DNA from: Malania oleifera
Taxonomy: Eukaryota; Streptophyta; Magnoliopsida; Santalales; Ximeniaceae
NCBI RefSeq assembly: GCF_029873635.1
Contig: NC_080425.1
Location: 40,675,390 to 40,739,389, forward strand
Length of the DNA stretch: 64,000 nucleotides
Direction of reading: 5' to 3'
Shown here: positions 21,180 through 32,572 of the stretch, piece by piece
Layout: each line of letters begins with the position of its first letter
Position numbering within the stretch: the stretch's first letter is position 1
The notes under the pieces: model-generated
The model's database searches: none
Seen by the model: only the letters and a program-made list of their open reading frames with translations
Told to the model about the DNA's origin: nothing
Made by a program: the position numbers and the translations under genes

Positions 21180-22721
21180 TGAGGATTGGTATAATCCTAA
21201 GAGGGGGTGAATTGGATATTTAAAAAAATTAGCTAACTATTTAACCATTTCACCAACAATATCAAGATTAAATATAAAACATGTATAACAATCACAACAA
21301 TATAAATGTAAACATACACATGCAGAAAATTCAAGAGAGAAGGGATAAAGAGAACGACACCGAGATTTACAAGGTTCAGCTATACCCACTTACGTCCTTA
21401 CCTTAAGCAAACCACCCAAGGATTTCCACTATATTGCTCCTTTAAACTAGGGTGGATTTTCCACTACAATCTCTCCTTATAGGTAGAGAAGCCTCCACAA
21501 GTGATATCCCCTCCCTCGATACGGTACATATCGTAATCCCTCCTTATAGGACAAGACACCTCTCCAAGCGTTATCCCTTCCCTCGGTACAGTCAAAACCG
21601 CAATACCTCCTCATAGGCAGAGACACCTCTCCAAGTGATATGCCCTCACTTGGCATGGTTCAAAACCTGAACCGCAAAGAAATGATTTGAAATAAAGTTT
21701 GCGTACAAAGAATGCTCCTTCACGAGTTCATTAGTACAATGAAAAATATTTCTAATATGCACTCTCAAATGATTTGAAATATGAAGTGTAAGAAGGCTTT
21801 GATGTAGAAAATGTGAGTGCAAAAATATATTCAAAGCTTTCAAGAAACCCTCAAAATATTTTCCCCGAAAGAGTTTTCAAAAGAAGAGTAGGAGAAATTT
21901 GAATTTAATCTTCAAAAAGAGTTTCAAATATGAACAAGAATCAAATCATATTCAAGTAGGCTCTCATTATGTTTTTCCCAACCTTCTACAAGTGATTTGG
22001 TAAGGTATTTATAGGAAAAACTCAAATATGGTCGTTGGGCATTATAATAATAATATATTTTGAATTTTATGACCGTTTTATGCCTAGCAAAGCTAGAACC
22101 CAAGAGTTTCGGTCGACTGACCCAAAGTACGGTCGACCAACCCATAGGCGATTTCCCTTTTAGCACGTTTCGATCTGCTGGGCTGATGATCTGGTCTACC
22201 GGATCATACTCATATAAATGCCGGTCGATTGGGCTTATGATCTGGTCAACGGACCCCTTTTTAAAAATAGAGTTTCAGCCATTTCTTCTATTCGATCGAC
22301 CGAGCTTATCATCGGGTTGACTGATCCCTTAATAAAAATGAGTTTTCAACCATGTTTTAACTTTAAAATCATTTCCAACCTTTTCTATGTGTTTAACTCT
22401 TAAGTAAAAGGTTTTTTATGAAAAGGTTGAATTCTTAGGGTCAATTTATGGTTGATATTGAGCTTTACTTCAAATCAAATGATATGTAAGCACAATTGAA
22501 ACCTATAAACATTACAATTGAAAAATATAGGTCTTCAAACTTTGCTTTTAAGTATTCCGTGGAATATGCCAAAAGATATGCTCGATTAAGTGCTTCATTG
22601 CTTCCATTTTGCATCAGTCATTTATGCTTTTTGGAACTTAAACATGTTCATTTACTTAACGCACAAATGAGATGCTATGATTTGTCATTATGAAAATGGG
22701 ATAGGACTCAAAAAGTCAACA
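21180..22721 (-). repeat. 3' LTR of element F (LTR-F), 1542 bp
   Basis: On the minus strand it starts TGTTGACTTTTTGAGTCC, like LTR-E, and ends near CCTCTTAGGATTATACCAATCCTCA; the exact end (21180 or 21187) is uncertain. TATAAATA is at 22013-22006. The upstream array at 22108-22324 uses CGGTCGACTGACC and GATCTGGTC words. On the plus strand TTACGTCC (21390-21397) marks the conserved block. Confidence 0.75.
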
Positions 22722-23138
22722 ATCTCTCCCTTTTGATGATGACAAACACAAGATCAAAATGAGGCTAGCCTGATAAGGCTCCCTCTTACAATATGCATAA
22801 TTTGGAAAAAGTAGTCAATATAATTCAAGCATATCCAAATTGAAGACTTTTGAATTTTTAAGTTGAACAATTTAAGTTCAATTTGGTTCAATTTGCATTT
22901 AATATTGAAGCTTACTTTGAAAGAACATTCAGGTAAGACAAAGTCGCATGATACGCATAAATGACTACAATTTTGTAACAAGTATCATGTCTATGTTTTA
23001 TCATTACTGTGAGTTTTAAAAAATAGAGATAAGAACAAGTAGTCACAGTAACTTTTGCTTAAAAAATCATTTCCAATTTAAAAAAAAAAAAAAAAAAGGG
23101 CAACAAGAGATAAGTTATAAATGAATTTTAAGAATTTT
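22722..23138 (-). other. Polypurine tract and adjacent 3' region of element F
   Basis: ATCTCTCCCTTTTGATGATGAC (plus strand, from 22722) directly adjoins the LTR and is a slightly changed form of the CTCCCCCTTTTGATGATG motif. The rest is AT-rich and non-coding, with a poly-A run at about 23081-23098, ending where the solo LTR begins. Confidence 0.6.
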
Positions 23139-24232
23139 TTTAACTCCCCGACCCTCTACGTGGGCCCGGAGTGTTACTAATCCATTCATTTACCTAATAA
23201 TTCACATTCTAACATCATGTACGTAGTGGAAAATATAAATATAATCTCCACAAATATAATACCAGAGTTTACTATTCCTATCTATAATCCAAATTAACTA
23301 TTTACCACCTGTAATCACATATATACATGTCTCCAAAACATAATCCCCAAATACTAGTATTCTCAACCATCCATATCTTAGAAAACTTAAAACATAGAAC
23401 ATAAAACATAAATTTATACATCTCAAAATTAACATAAAAATATACATTTTTCTCTTTCTATTTCCCAAAAATTCTATAAAACCTCGAGCTCTCTAAGCTC
23501 GATTTCAAGGAAATCATGAAAAGATAAATTCATATTTGGGTGAGACACATTTCAGTAAGAGAAGAAACAATATATTAAAACAACATGTGGCAAACATGAG
23601 GTTTATTAATATCATTTTAATAACATTTGCAAAATGTTATCATAAACACTAAAATCATTCTCTAAGCCTAACCAAACACATGCAAAAGATTTAACCCACA
23701 AGATTACCTAAGGATAAGGGTGATTACTCGCCTATACAAGTAGCACCCCTCTATTATGATACATTTGGCAACCCAAGGGTCGCTACTGAAGGATACCAGG
23801 GCACTCACCTTACTCAGTAAGCCCTCAAGTAATAGATTAATCTCGTACTCACATAGTTCAAACAAAGGTTTACCATCGAAGGCCCCAAGGATAGAGAAAT
23901 CAACCCGCCCACACAAGTTCCCTCTGTCCTAGTACATTATGCAGCTACTGTCACATCTAAAGTTACTAGCGCACTCGCCTTTCTCAGTAAGCCCTCAAGC
24001 GAAGAGTACGCCCCGCCCAATCGTAACATGTTCTACGAGCATAGATACTTCCAATATCTTAATACATTATTCTTTCTATCATTATTCAACCATTCACCTA
24101 TGTTCATGTTCATAACTTTAACATTTCATTTCATTTCACTTTAAGTGACTCTTTCCCATTTTACATTGTCACATTTCACACTTTATTTTCGTTTCATTCA
24201 TTTCCATTTTCATTTCATTTCATTACATACCC

Positions 24233-24370
24233 AGCATCTTTCAGCTATTTTACCTAATATCTTTCAGTTGTTTTACCCAACATTTTTTAACTGTTTTACC
24301 CAGTATCTTTCAACTGTTTTACTCAGCATCTTTCAGCTGTTTTACCCAACATCTTTCAGTTGTTTTACAT
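24233..24370. repeat. 23-bp tandem repeat, six units
   Basis: Six consecutive 23-base units follow the pattern CATCTTTCAGCTGTTTTACCCAA, each with a few changes. It lies inside the solo LTR at 23139-25738. The open frame over it (24145-24438, plus strand) is a product of the repeat and not a gene. Confidence 0.85.
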
Positions 24371-25384
24371 GGTTGCATTTACATACACAAGCAGCATGGT
24401 TCATATCATATTTCATTCTTAATGTTTTACTTACTTAACCTGCATCTCATACATTTAACATGTATTTGCATAGAACTTACATTTGCTCATGTCACACAAT
24501 TTAGCAATAAAATTCATACATTGCCTGTAAAATAAGTCAACCATCATTTAACGTTTATATACTAAAAATACCTTTCATTTCTTACATAATTATCCTTAAA
24601 GTATTTTCCACTTTCATGAGTTCATTTTCGCATCTACGCATCTAATAAACAACCCTAAATTCGGAAAAACATAATTTAAACGGTTAGCATTTTAAACCCA
24701 TACTGAAACATATACACGTATATATAACACAATTTATTTTCCATTAAATTCATGCAAATTCTGATTTAATATATATTTTTCCCCTTACTTGGTTTCTTGA
24801 AATACGCCAACAAGGACCTCGAAAATATTTGCGGCGCTCACCCGAGCTCTGAATCAAAAATTCTAATTCCATTAAATTAACCCTAAATAAAATATTATTT
24901 TAATATTTCCTAAGTCCATAAATTCTAAATAAATAGTTATACCCTCAAATATAATCAATTTACTTAATTTTCCAAATCTCACTCTCGCTTTGGAGTGGGA
25001 CCTAAAAAACCCCAATTGGAAATTCACTCATGCCAAAATGACGATGATCACGACTAGGACCCCGTGATGGTGTCTGATCATTGATTTAATGGCAAATTTA
25101 AGGAGAAATTAAGGATTTAGAGGAATATACCTTTCCCCAAGAGTGGTGCCTACGCCGCTCCCACGATAAATCCACTCTAGTAGAAATGTCGGTGGTGGAA
25201 CTAGAAACCCAATGGTACCTTCTATTTTTCGATTTGTGCTCGTTAGGCCAACGAAATTGAGGAAAGAGAGGAGGAAGACATAGGAGTGAGATGAAGACAG
25301 AAGCAGAGAGAGCTTTCCAGGTGCATACTGAGAATCCAATTGAAATTGGATTCAAATGGCCTAAAGAAGCTTTACCTATATATA

Positions 25385-25738
25385 TTATACTTTAACTTTT
25401 ATATATATATATATATATATATCTTTATTCCAATTAATTTTTTTTTCTTTTTATACTATTCCTTTTTATTTTTTTATTTAATATATTAATTTAATAATAT
25501 TTAACTAATTAATTGATTAATAATTTTAATTAATAATGTTTTGTTCGGGTTACTACATATATATTATATTAAACTTACATATATATATATATATATATAT
25601 ATCTTTATTCCAATTAGTTTTTTTTTCTTTTCATACTATTCCTTTTTATTTGTTTATTTAATATATTAATTTAATAATATTTAACTAATTAATTGATTAA
25701 TAATTTTAATTAATAATGTTTTTTTTCGGATTACTACA
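25385..25738. repeat. Tandem duplication of about 180 bp at the LTR start
   Basis: The segment from TATATATTATACTTTAAC through (TA)n, ATCTTTATTCCAATTA and TTAATAATGTTTTGTTCGGG to TTACTACA (ends 25552) is repeated almost unchanged to 25738. The second copy has a few substitutions and a longer T run. The duplicated unit includes the LTR terminus, so the true U3 start may be 25552, with an extra terminal copy. Confidence 0.75.
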
Positions 25739-27974
25739 ATTTTGCTTAAAAACTTCTCCCCCTTTGTCATCAACAAAAAGGAAAAACTTCTCCATATTTC
25801 AAGAATATTATTTAAACAACAAATCCCTTCAAATTTTTGAACTTCATAACAAAAATTTTGAATTGCATAACATTCCTAAGTTTACATTTCATGAAAGCCT
25901 TTAATCTTACAGTTTGCGGCAAGATAAAATAAATTATAATTGTGCTTTAAGTTGTTTTCTTGCCATCAAATTTTCATTTTATTGTAAAATCTCCCCCTTT
26001 TGATATCATCAAAAGATGCTAGGAACTATACTTGTTGTATATTTCAAAATTATTTTAATACAAAGTTCAAGCAAGTTTCATTTTTCTGGTAAGATATTAA
26101 TCATAGATCATATGAATTTTCATACTTCAACTAGAAAGAGCAACCATAAAAATTAATGCTAGATCATATGGTGAACCCTAGAATAATTTTGTAAAAGCAT
26201 CATAGTTCCTCCTCAGATTACTGTGAGCAAAGTAGGCTCTAAATAAAAATCTAAGCTAAAAGTTGGGTGAGCATAAAAAATGAAATTCTAACAAGTTGCT
26301 TGCTTCAAAATCTCCCCCTTTTGATCTAAAAACTAGCTTAGATATAATGGATTACTTATACTTATCAAGGATTGATTTCATTAAGTGTGTCAACCAATAT
26401 AAGCAACTATTTTGAGGCTTTTAAAATAACTATACTGGATATTTATCAAGCCATTTTTATCATTTAACTAGTATAATTGTCCCAATAAAACACAAATGCA
26501 TCAAAAAAACTAATATTAAGGCATATATAGTGTTCATAAAACCTAAGAACAATCCATATCTATTTATAAATCCATAAAAGCAGGATATGATGTTCATGGT
26601 TTTTAGAAGAACCTTAAAATTCAAAAGCAAAATAGGTATGATGCATATGAGTCCATAAGATAAGTTAATTTAACTCCCTTTCTCTAAGGCTGGAGCTCAT
26701 GCTTCCCTGTATGTTCTTATGCACACATATATGCATTTTCAATCAAGGATGAAGTTCATTTATCAAATCATTCATCATACTATCATCCTTCATGATAAAC
26801 TTTGGCGTGCAATAAAAACATTAACATTCAACATACAGTCACATGCATAATGCATTCCAACTAGCATACGATAGCCAACAAGGCTATACTCAATCATCAT
26901 GCATGTAGTGACCAATTTCAACTATCTATTATGCACAAAAAAAATCATCATTCAGCATTGTGCATAATAAGGTTCAATCAATATGCAGCAGCCTATTCAA
27001 CTATTTAGCACGCAAATCCATTAAAACGATATTCATTTGAATAAAGTCCAACCAGCATGCAATAGTTTTCAAATCATTATCATTCAACATGCAAAAAACT
27101 ATGCGGTAATCTGCATATCATTAACTATCCATTATGCAAATGATCCATCTAGCATGCAATAGCTATAAGTATTCAATAGTGGCAATGTACATGCAACAGT
27201 TAGCATCCAGCATGCAGCAGTTGTCCTATTCCAATCTAACCAACATGTTGAGGCTTACATTTACCAGTTAATCAGCATTCAAAGCACAATAGGCAGTATT
27301 CGTCAGTTTGCTTTCGATAATCAGCATGCACAAGCAATAATCAACAAAAGCTTAATCATGCATGAATATAAGCATAAAGACTATTCTGCTTGTACATAAA
27401 GCCTATTAGGACACTTAGATTTCAAATGAGGCTTATGTATTGTTGAGTTTGATTTTTTTAGTTTACATACATGATGAATTTTATTTGTTTGTGCATTCGT
27501 TGTTCAAAAATTAGCATCACAGCACTTTAATTTATCAAGCATCATCCTAGTGCCAACTAAGCAGCATGCAATCACAACTTCTACATCAACCATGTAGATG
27601 GTATTCAATTGAGTCAACATGCAATTTAACCTAATGTCAACTATCAGCATGCATTCTGCATCAACCATGTAGATGGTATTCAATTTAATCAGCATGCAAA
27701 TCTCCTAACAACTATCAGTATGCATTCTGCATCAACCATGCAAATGGTATTCAACAATTCATCATATTCACAAGCAGTTCATGTTATAATCAAAATTAAC
27801 CATCCATCAAATGAAATTAACCATTCAGCAGATTACGGATAGTAATATTCTAGTCCGGTTCCCACACAACATAAAAACATAAACAAGATAAAGAGTGAGT
27901 GTTTATAATTACAAAACCAAAAAAATTCAAATTTTTCATAAAACACATCTACTTCTCCCCCTCAATGAAGCAAC
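25739..27974 (-). other. Long 3' non-coding region of element F
   Basis: On the plus strand CTCCCCCT polypurine complements occur at 25756, 25991, 26312 and 27955, two of them followed by TTTTGAT or TTTGTCATCA as at the LTR border. From about 26860 to 27770 the sequence is crowded with GCATGCA words (separate entry). No reading frame is supported. It is the continuation of 22722-23138, interrupted by the solo LTR. Confidence 0.65.
26860..27770. repeat. CATGCA-rich repeat domain
   Basis: About sixteen CATGCA or GCATGCA words occur in 900 bases, many as CAGCATGCA. The right part contains three imperfect tandem copies of a unit of about 70 bases around CATCAACCATGTAGATGGTA (from about 27581, 27659 and 27729). 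CATGCA is the core of the RY element bound by plant B3-domain factors; whether that matters here is unknown. Confidence 0.6.
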
Positions 27975-29137
27975 CTACTCTTCCCCACCATCATGCTTTC
28001 CATTAGAGGACCCTGCCTTGCTACTACTAACATCCATTAGATTTTTCCCTTTTAAGTTATTGTTGCCTTCCAGGTCATTGAAGCGATTATTTATGATGGT
28101 GAAGTTAGGTTGCACGATATCTGTCAATTCAATAAAGTCATTCTAAAGCGATATGAATTGAGAGTCAGTAGAACCTGCAAACTCATTGAAAGACTTGGAA
28201 AGTCTTTCAATGGTGGCCATGATTTCAAAATTGGTAGGCTACTTAGGCTGTTGGGGCTAATCCTGTTGAGCTACATACTGATCTCCTATCCTCCTATGCA
28301 GTGGAGCTTGTGCTACCCAGTTATTGCCAACCAGTTCATAGCCCATTTGTTTAACGATTGTGGAGGAGAAGATATCAATGGTTCGGTGTTTGACAAGCAA
28401 TGATGCCCCCTAGGTGACTCCTAATTTCCCAAAAATCCTATTAAGGATACCCCCATATGACATAATTGTATGCCTAGCAATCTTAGCAAACATTTTCTTA
28501 ATTATCAGATTGGGTAGGTCAACCTTTCTACCCATGATCAGATACCACATAATGAAGCAATCTAGATATGAAATGTAGATTCGTGATCCACTCTTAGTCA
28601 AGATATTATAAGAAATCAAGTGGTGGATCACCTTAGCCTCTAGGGTAAAAGTTTTATAAGTCGGAGGGTGATTGTAGTTAAAAAATGGATATTCCATCAC
28701 TCGGTTCACTAAAGCCTCAACTATGAAGCCTTGTTCATTTATCCAAGAGGAGCTAGGGTCAAGACAATTAAACTCTCCTCTTTCTATCCCAAAGGTCACA
28801 ACTATCAACTCAGAATCAAACCTAAAGGGGTGTTCTAAGACTTGAGTATGATACCCATTGTCATCAAATGAAGGTTTGCGTAGAAGAGGCAAACTAGATT
28901 TAGGTAAACTCCCTTACGTTGGTATGTAATGAATTTAAACCACCCTAAAAATCTAAACATATCCATCACATTCTAAAAATAAATATTCATAAATTGTAAA
29001 TCCAAAATTTTACCAATGATCGGATCCTTGGTTCTAAAATGAGCCTCGTATCTCTTCCTTTCATTTGCAGAGATATGCCATTTGTTGAAGCTTTCTCCCA
29101 CCTCCTGAATGGATTTTCACTTCTCTCCCCTTATCAT
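27975..29137 (-). pseudogene. Third ORF of element F, degenerate
   Basis: On the minus strand the probable start is the ATG at 29137 (MIRGEK, then a stop). The frame continues with FNKWHISANERKRYEAHFRT, IIGKILDLQF, FKFITYQRKGVYLNLVCLFYANL, RGEFNCLD, YISYLDCFIMWYLIMGRKVDLP and IMSYGGILN, matching the third ORFs at 8735 and 35963 piece by piece. The longest open part is 28892-28410. After it come DIFSSTIVKQMGYEL, a stop-interrupted Gln/Pro part, a region IERLSKSFNEFAGSTDSQF and an acidic end HDGGEE before TAG at 27977-27975. The three copies differ greatly, yet conserve the same blocks, which argues for past selection on this protein. Confidence 0.7.
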
Positions 29138-29292
29138 GGTGAGATACAAATCAAAGGAAAGGGGATTTTGGATTTAAGTTGGAGAAAGCCAAGGAAATTA
29201 AGGAGAAACCAAATAGAGAGTTAGAAGAGAGGAAAAGAGAGGGTTTGGTGTTGAGAGATAGGATAAAAAATTACCCTTCGTGTGAGCAAAAG

Positions 29293-29473
29293 TATTTAAA
29301 CCCTGATGATCAGGTCGACTGGGGACAGGTCCGGTAAACTGAATGGCACATGATAAGGGGCAAACAAAATGTTTGGTTAACTGGCCTCATGTCTGGTCGA
29401 GTGGGCTCTATTTAGAACTATGCCCATAAGGGGTTTGATCGACTGGGCTTATAGTCCAGTCGACTGGGCTCAA
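29293..29473 (-). promoter_or_regulatory. Internal repeat array and TATA-like site before the third ORF, element F
   Basis: Read on the minus strand, several GTCGACTGGGC-like words (GCCCAGTCGACTGGAC, AGCCCAGTCGATCAAAC, CCAGTCGACCTGATC) at 29473-29309 are followed by TTTAAATA at 29300-29293, then a CT-rich leader up to the ATG at 29137. LTR-F of the same element has the related words GATTGGGCTTATGATCTGGTC (22227-22247). Function as a promoter is inferred. Confidence 0.45.
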
Positions 29474-29581
29474 CAAAAGTGTGTGATTTTTGCTCCTCCT
29501 TCACCTCTTTATGCGTCAAATGCTTAGCCAAGAGATCAACGTTTTCAATAACTAAAATTTGGCTTTGGATGCTTAGACTTA

Positions 29582-31404
29582 TGTAGGCCTAACAAGGCTT
29601 AGAATCTTATTTTGATGATAAAAAATCAATGGTACTTAATATGTTTGGTTAAGTGAAGTTTCAAGGCTTAAATGTTTTGATAAAGATCAAGATCAAGTTC
29701 TTAAATAGTTTTATTAAAAGCTTGTACTTAAAGCTTGAAGATTTGATAAAGCTAAATATTATTGAAGAAAGAAGCTCAAGATAGATAAATAATGGAAGCA
29801 AATGCATGAAGACTTAATACCTAGAAAGTTATAGTTTATAAAAAGTCTCATGTTAGTACTTCATACGTTTTCAATATAGATGTTTGAAGCTCTTAGGAAC
29901 AATGATTGACTTAGAGACCCGTTTTTGAAAACCATGAAAAATAATTTTAAAAGTCTCATTAAGTTTTTACAAGAACAAAGATTAAAGTTTTAGAAATCAA
30001 AGTTTGAGAAACATATAAGCTGCAAGGACAGGCGACTGGTGGAATTGCATCAAGCAACTAACATTTTTATGCTGATAAATTTGAGCAAACAGAACCGAGA
30101 CAGACGACTAACCACTCGGGCTCAGGCGATTGACTCAACATTGTGTTTCAAAATATGCTGAACTTAAAAGACTCGGGCGATTGACCCTCAAGTCAAAGTC
30201 AACTGATGTTCGTATTTTAACTTTTAAAACAACAAGGGAAAGTTTCCAAAATTGATTTCTTAACTCCTAAACTTTGAGAAAACTCGGGAAACACTGCAAG
30301 TAACTTGGGGAATACATCCATATAATTTTTAACTCTATAAATACTTGTTGTTTTCACAAATTACATATGACAATAAAAAACAATCTAGCATATACTAATT
30401 ACAAGTTCAAAGCTTTCTTGCTAAAATTTTCTCTAGAGTCTTGTTGTGTTCTTGTGCTGATACAACTCACAATTTCTGACCGTTTTCTACTGAAATTTTC
30501 AAATCAAATCAAAACCCTAGTGATATTCATCTAAGCTTCGCTCTTTTATATTGATTATTGCTTAAGAATATTGATTTTAAATTGTACAATTATGCTCTAA
30601 CTGAGAGTGTTCTTGTACGAACAAAGAAAGTTTCTTGTTTCTTGTTTTCTTGAAGATTCAGTGTTATTGGATCGTTGCCTAGCAAGAAGGGGTATTCTTG
30701 TTAAGGAGGGATCTCCACCTCATATGGAGAGAGGTTGTAACTTTTCCTGAAAGAAAGTTGGAAAGGTAAATCCTCACAGCATGTTGCTTAGGGCAAGGAC
30801 GTAGGCTGTTGGCCAAACCTTGTAAAAAAATTTGGTCTTCAGCTCTTCTTCCCTAATCTCTTTATTTTGTTGCAAGTATATATCATGAGTGTATGTGTAT
30901 TAAACGCTTGCAGTATATTGGAAGTTGCTGAAATACTAAGTGAGGTTCATATTTGAAATTAGCACATTATCTTGTTGGTTGGTTTAACAAGTTCAAAATT
31001 GAATACTGATTTTGAATATCACAAGCTGAAGTTAATTTTTCTAAATTTATTATTCTATTAAAGTAAAGTTGCAAGGCTTTATAAAATTAATTTTTTGAAA
31101 ATATCTTTGATATTATCACTACTCATTATTGAAAGATAAATTCTGATTTTGAATATAAAAAGTTTTGAGATTTTAATCAAGCTGATCTTTAATATCATTT
31201 ATTCATAAAGGATTAAACTTGTATTGATCAAAGGATTGTTAGCCATAATTGTGAGGTTACTAATCAATTTTATTGTGTTTCTGTGATTGCTAAAAATAAA
31301 TTTTTTGGGTTAATACTTAAAATAAGGAACTTGTAAAACAAAGTTATAAAGAAATTTTAAAAATCCAATTCATCCTCCCTCTTGGGAGTATACCTAAATT
31401 CTCA
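29582..31404 (+). repeat. 5' LTR of element 3 (LTR-C), 1823 bp
   Basis: It starts TGTAGGCCTAACAAGGCTTA and ends CTTGGGAGTATACCTAAATTCTCA. It carries an array of GGCGACTGG and GGCGATTGAC words (30030-30196), TATAAATA at 30336-30343, and GGACGTAGGC at 30797-30806. It is most similar to LTR-A. Confidence 0.85.
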
Positions 31405-31406
31405 AT

Positions 31407-31420
31407 TGGTATTAGAGCCC
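31407..31420 (+). other. Primer binding site of element 3
   Basis: TGGTATTAGAGCCC begins two bases after the LTR and differs by one base from the complement of initiator Met tRNA (TGGTATCAGAGC). Confidence 0.8.
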
Positions 31421-31464
31421 TAGGTTATAGTAAATCTTAAACTAGAAGCTACATAAAGATCCCT

Positions 31465-32572
31465 ATGGTACACCTTGGTGTATCTCCCTTTGATGAGGGT
31501 CAATCCTCTTCTAGACCACCTATCTTCTGCGGTGTTAACTACACCTTCTAGAAATAGCGAATGGGAATCTATTTGCAAATCTTGGATTAGAAAGCTTGGA
31601 AAGTAGTCACACACACTGACCCCATCCCCACTAAAAAACGTAGATAACAAAGAAATACCTAAGGAAGAAAAAGAGATGATTGACAATGATCTAAAGATAC
31701 TGTAAATAAATTCTAGTGCAATGAATGCACTATATTGTGCTTTAGATGTAAATGAGTTCAATAGGATTATAGGATGTAAATCAGCTAAAGAAAACTGGGA
31801 TAAGCTTGAAGTAACGTATGAAGGAGCTTTTGACGTAAGAGATAGTAGAATTGACAGGCTCACTAAACAGTATGAGGCATTTAGAATGAACCCTGAAGAA
31901 ACCATCACTAGTATGATTACTAGGTTTGCCCATATTATAAACTCTCTTAATACATTAGGGAAAAACTACTCTACTTATGAAATGATATGAAAAATTCTTA
32001 GAGTACTTTCACCAATTTGGGAACCTAAGGCCATTGCAATAATGGAAGGAAGAAATTTGAAAAATACCTTCCTAGATAAATTAATAGGATCGCTCCTCAC
32101 ATATGAGATGGCAATAAATGAAAGAAATTCTAAAGGTAGCAAACACAAGAAATCAATAGCTCTCAAGGCTACAAAGGAAAGTTCTAGTGAAGAAGAAGAC
32201 AACGAACTAGATGATGATGATATAGCCTTAATCACTAGAAAACTTGGAAAGTTCTTTAAAAAGAACAAGAAAGTTAGTAGAAAATTTGAAGGCTCTAAAT
32301 TTGATAAAGGAGAGACTAGAAAAAAGGAAACAAAGAATGAACCTCCTACATGCTATAATTGTAAGAAAGTTGGACACATTAAACCCGATTGTCCACAACT
32401 TAAGAAAGACGCCAAGAAGAAGAAAAAGAAGGCAATGAAAGCTACCACGTGGGATGACTCCAACTCAAGCGAATCAGAAAATAAATCAAGTAATCAAGAT
32501 GTGGCAAACCTCTGCTTCATGGCAAAATATGACGAGGTATGCTTTAGTTCCACTCCATCAAAAGACAAAAGG
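31465..32572 (+). pseudogene. gag: copia gag of element 3
   Basis: The ATG at 31465 opens MVHLGVSPFDEGQSSSRPPIF, the same N-terminus as at 6003. Stops interrupt the next 80 codons. The frame 31721-31990 has the gag core (NALYCALDVNEFNRI, NWDKLEVTYEG) and ends at TGA, and 32042-32572 has IGSLLTYEM, a Lys-rich part and one intact zinc knuckle CYNCKKVGHIKPDC (32351-32392). Unlike copies 1 and 2, the coiled-coil stretch and second knuckle are missing: the knuckle is followed after about 60 codons by protease. That is an internal deletion in frame. Confidence 0.82.

Larger units (their letters stand above)
23139..25738 (-). repeat. Chromovirus-like solo LTR inserted in element F
   Basis: On the plus strand it starts with a decayed ACTCCCCGACCCTC...GTGGGCCCGG (compare TCACGCCCCGAACCCGCGGATGGG at 45769) and ends in GGATTACTACA. 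On the minus strand it starts TGTAGTAATCC. Blocks GGCACTCACCTTACTCAGTA (23809-23828) and GGTGAGACAC (23541-23550) are shared with the LTR at 39142-41606 in opposite orientation. ATTTT flanks both sides (23134-23138, 25739-25743) if the first base is 23139, though this A/T-rich duplication is weak evidence. No internal region is present. Confidence 0.62.
21180..29581 (-). mobile_element. Minus-strand Sirevirus-type element F, 3' half
   Basis: Read on the minus strand: an internal repeat array (29473-29293), third ORF 29137-27975, a long 3' non-coding region with polypurine motifs (27967-22722), and a 3' LTR 22721-21180. The 5' LTR, gag and pol are missing: the sequence stops at 29581, where the plus-strand LTR-C begins. 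A chromovirus-like solo LTR (23139-25738) is inserted in the non-coding region. Confidence 0.72.

Noticed and set aside
22060..22403. Plus-strand frames with repeated DLVNGP/WSTGS peptides
   Set aside because: They translate the short-repeat array of LTR-F U3; no homologue or start context.
24145..24438. Plus-strand open frame of 97 codons with a repeated peptide
   Set aside because: It is a translation of the 23-bp tandem repeat (23 is not a multiple of 3, and the frame lies inside a non-coding LTR).
25098..25355. Minus-strand frames in two phases, Ser-rich with a possible signal-like stretch
   Set aside because: Located in the U3/R part of a chromovirus-like LTR; the equivalent part of the LTR at 39290-39478 gives a different frame, so it is not conserved as protein.
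31420..31908. Minus-strand open frame of 162 codons
   Set aside because: It is antisense to the gag of element 3, whose plus-strand homology to two other gags is clear.
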